Source: a virus. Taken from it: 31,144 nt of DNA. The translations under genes were made by a program, and so were the position numbers. The stretch spans positions 1 to 31,144 of the IMG/VR virus record IMGVR_UViG_3300025674_000224. The stretch is one strand, 5' to 3'. This document shows, piece by piece, positions 30,358 to 31,144 of this stretch. Below the pieces are notes generated by a model, which worked only from the letters and a program-made list of their open reading frames with translations, searched no databases and had not been told where the DNA came from. Each line of letters begins with the position of its first letter. Within the stretch, counting starts at the first letter, position 1.

Positions 30358-31144
30358 ATGGTTGAAAAGGTTGATGATATAACACCAAAATCTGCCAGCC
30401 AAGGACCACCTTTAGAAAAGAGTGGAGAGGATTCAAATAATAAATCTGGTTTTGTTACACCAAGAGATTTTGTTCCTCTGCCATCAGAAGGTAGAATTTA
30501 TCCACCAACAAGTGCCTTACATATGAAAAAAGAAGTAGAGGTTAGATTTCTTACAGCTGCTGACGAAGATATTCTAACATCACGTTCTCTTTTAAGAAGT
30601 GGAAAGGCATTAGATTACTTATTAGATAATTGTATTATAGATAAAAATATTAAATCTTCTGAGTTAATATCTGGTGATAAAAATGCCATTCTAACTTTTC
30701 TAAGAGTTACAGGTTATGGGGCAGATTATAAAACTAATATTAGTTGTCCTTCATGTGGTACAGAAATAGATCATACATTTGATTTAAGTAAGTTAGACAT
30801 GAAAAAGTTAAGTATTGCTCCTGTTTTAGAGGGAGAAAATAGATTTGAATTTAAAACTCCTACAGGTGTAAGATTAGAATTTAAATTTCTTACTACTGAA
30901 GAAGATAGGGTTATTAGTGAAGCTCAAGAAAAGATTAAGAAAGCCACTAAATCACCCATTGACCAAAATGTTACAACAAGATTGAAACATCAAATTATTA
31001 GTGTTAATGGAAACGCTGATGGAACCATTATTAATCAATATGTTGACAACATGCCAGTGAGAGATTCTAGAGCTTTAAGGAAGTATATGGAAGACAACAA
31101 TCCTGATCTTGTAATGGAACAGGGTTATGATTGTGCGCACTGTG
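30358..31144 (+). CDS. gp26: Baseplate hub protein, T4 gp26-like (partial, runs off the end)
   Basis: The reading frame opens at ATG 30358 behind GAAAGGAA (30344-30351) and stays open for 262 codons to the window end, so the C-terminus is missing. The first ~35 residues are polar and disordered. FVPLPSEGRIYPPTSALHMK (~40-59), FLTAADEDILTSRSLLRSGK and FLRVTGYGADY follow, a pattern of the T4 baseplate protein family that includes gp26. CPSCG (~134-138) and a second CAHC at the very end give two CxxC pairs, a likely zinc site. In T4, gp26 belongs to hub assembly. Family membership is from memory; the baseplate role is supported by the neighbouring tail genes. Confidence 0.65.
   Translation, partial: MVEKVDDITPKSASQGPPLEKSGEDSNNKSGFVTPRDFVPLPSEGRIYPPTSALHMKKEVEVRFLTAADEDILTSRSLLRSGKALDYLLDNCIIDKNIKSSELISGDKNAILTFLRVTGYGADYKTNISCPSCGTEIDHTFDLSKLDMKKLSIAPVLEGENRFEFKTPTGVRLEFKFLTTEEDRVISEAQEKIKKATKSPIDQNVTTRLKHQIISVNGNADGTIINQYVDNMPVRDSRALRKYMEDNNPDLVMEQGYDCAHC

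Noticed and set aside
1-31144. tRNA genes, integrase, attachment sites or insertion sequences
   Set aside because: I looked for cloverleaf-like GC-rich segments, recombinase motifs and terminal repeats and saw none; the dense single-strand virion operon does not suggest any.

Overview
The window is an AT-rich stretch (roughly two thirds A+T by eye) of a tailed-phage genome with T4-type virion genes, so a myovirus with a contractile tail. Everything reads on the + strand with very tight spacing. T4-type neck and tail-completion proteins, three Peptidase_S74-tipped fibres, Gly-rich adhesins and a small conserved protein of a kind I remember from cyanophages and pelagiphages suggest a marine T4-like phage. 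That habitat is inferred from memory, and nothing in the sequence names the host.

Layout: (1) 26-924, a small membrane protein and a shortened T4 RNA ligase 1 (gp63)-like protein that has lost its catalytic lysine, ended by a hairpin terminator. (2) 979-3590, the neck/tail-completion trio gp13-gp14-gp15. (3) 3627-19147, about 15.5 kb of five consecutive fibre genes; three end in an S74 chaperone domain, one ends in a LamG-like domain, and one has an unrecognised C-terminal head. (4) 19171-21200, two tandem Gly-rich adhesin paralogues with conserved ends and variable middles. (5) 21226-22120, two small accessory genes. (6) 22172-26699, four overlapping genes: GT9-type glycosyltransferase, NodU/TobZ-type carbamoyltransferase, a deoxyhypusine-synthase-like protein of unknown role, and an HldE/PfkB-type sugar kinase. 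An exact TATAAATA T4 late-promoter motif lies just upstream. (7) 26721-26990, a small coiled-coil protein. (8) 27188-31144, tail sheath gp18, tail tube gp19 and a truncated T4 gp26-like baseplate protein, separated by hairpins and one more exact TATAAATA motif.

Working together: gp13/14/15, gp18/19 and the baseplate protein build the contractile tail. The fibre and adhesin genes supply receptor binding, and their shafts are mosaics: repeated GNVGIG-type modules, two patches near 50-55% GC in otherwise about 30% GC genes, a duplicated N-terminal anchor and Cys-rich tips. The sugar/carbamoyl cassette sits inside the structural region behind a late-type promoter, so a role in decorating virion proteins (fibres or adhesins) or the host surface late in infection is plausible but unproven.

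The most unusual items are the catalytically dead RNA-ligase homologue beside the neck genes, the four-gene cassette with its DHS-like member, and a 122-aa protein resembling an S26 signal peptidase with Cys in place of the catalytic Ser.
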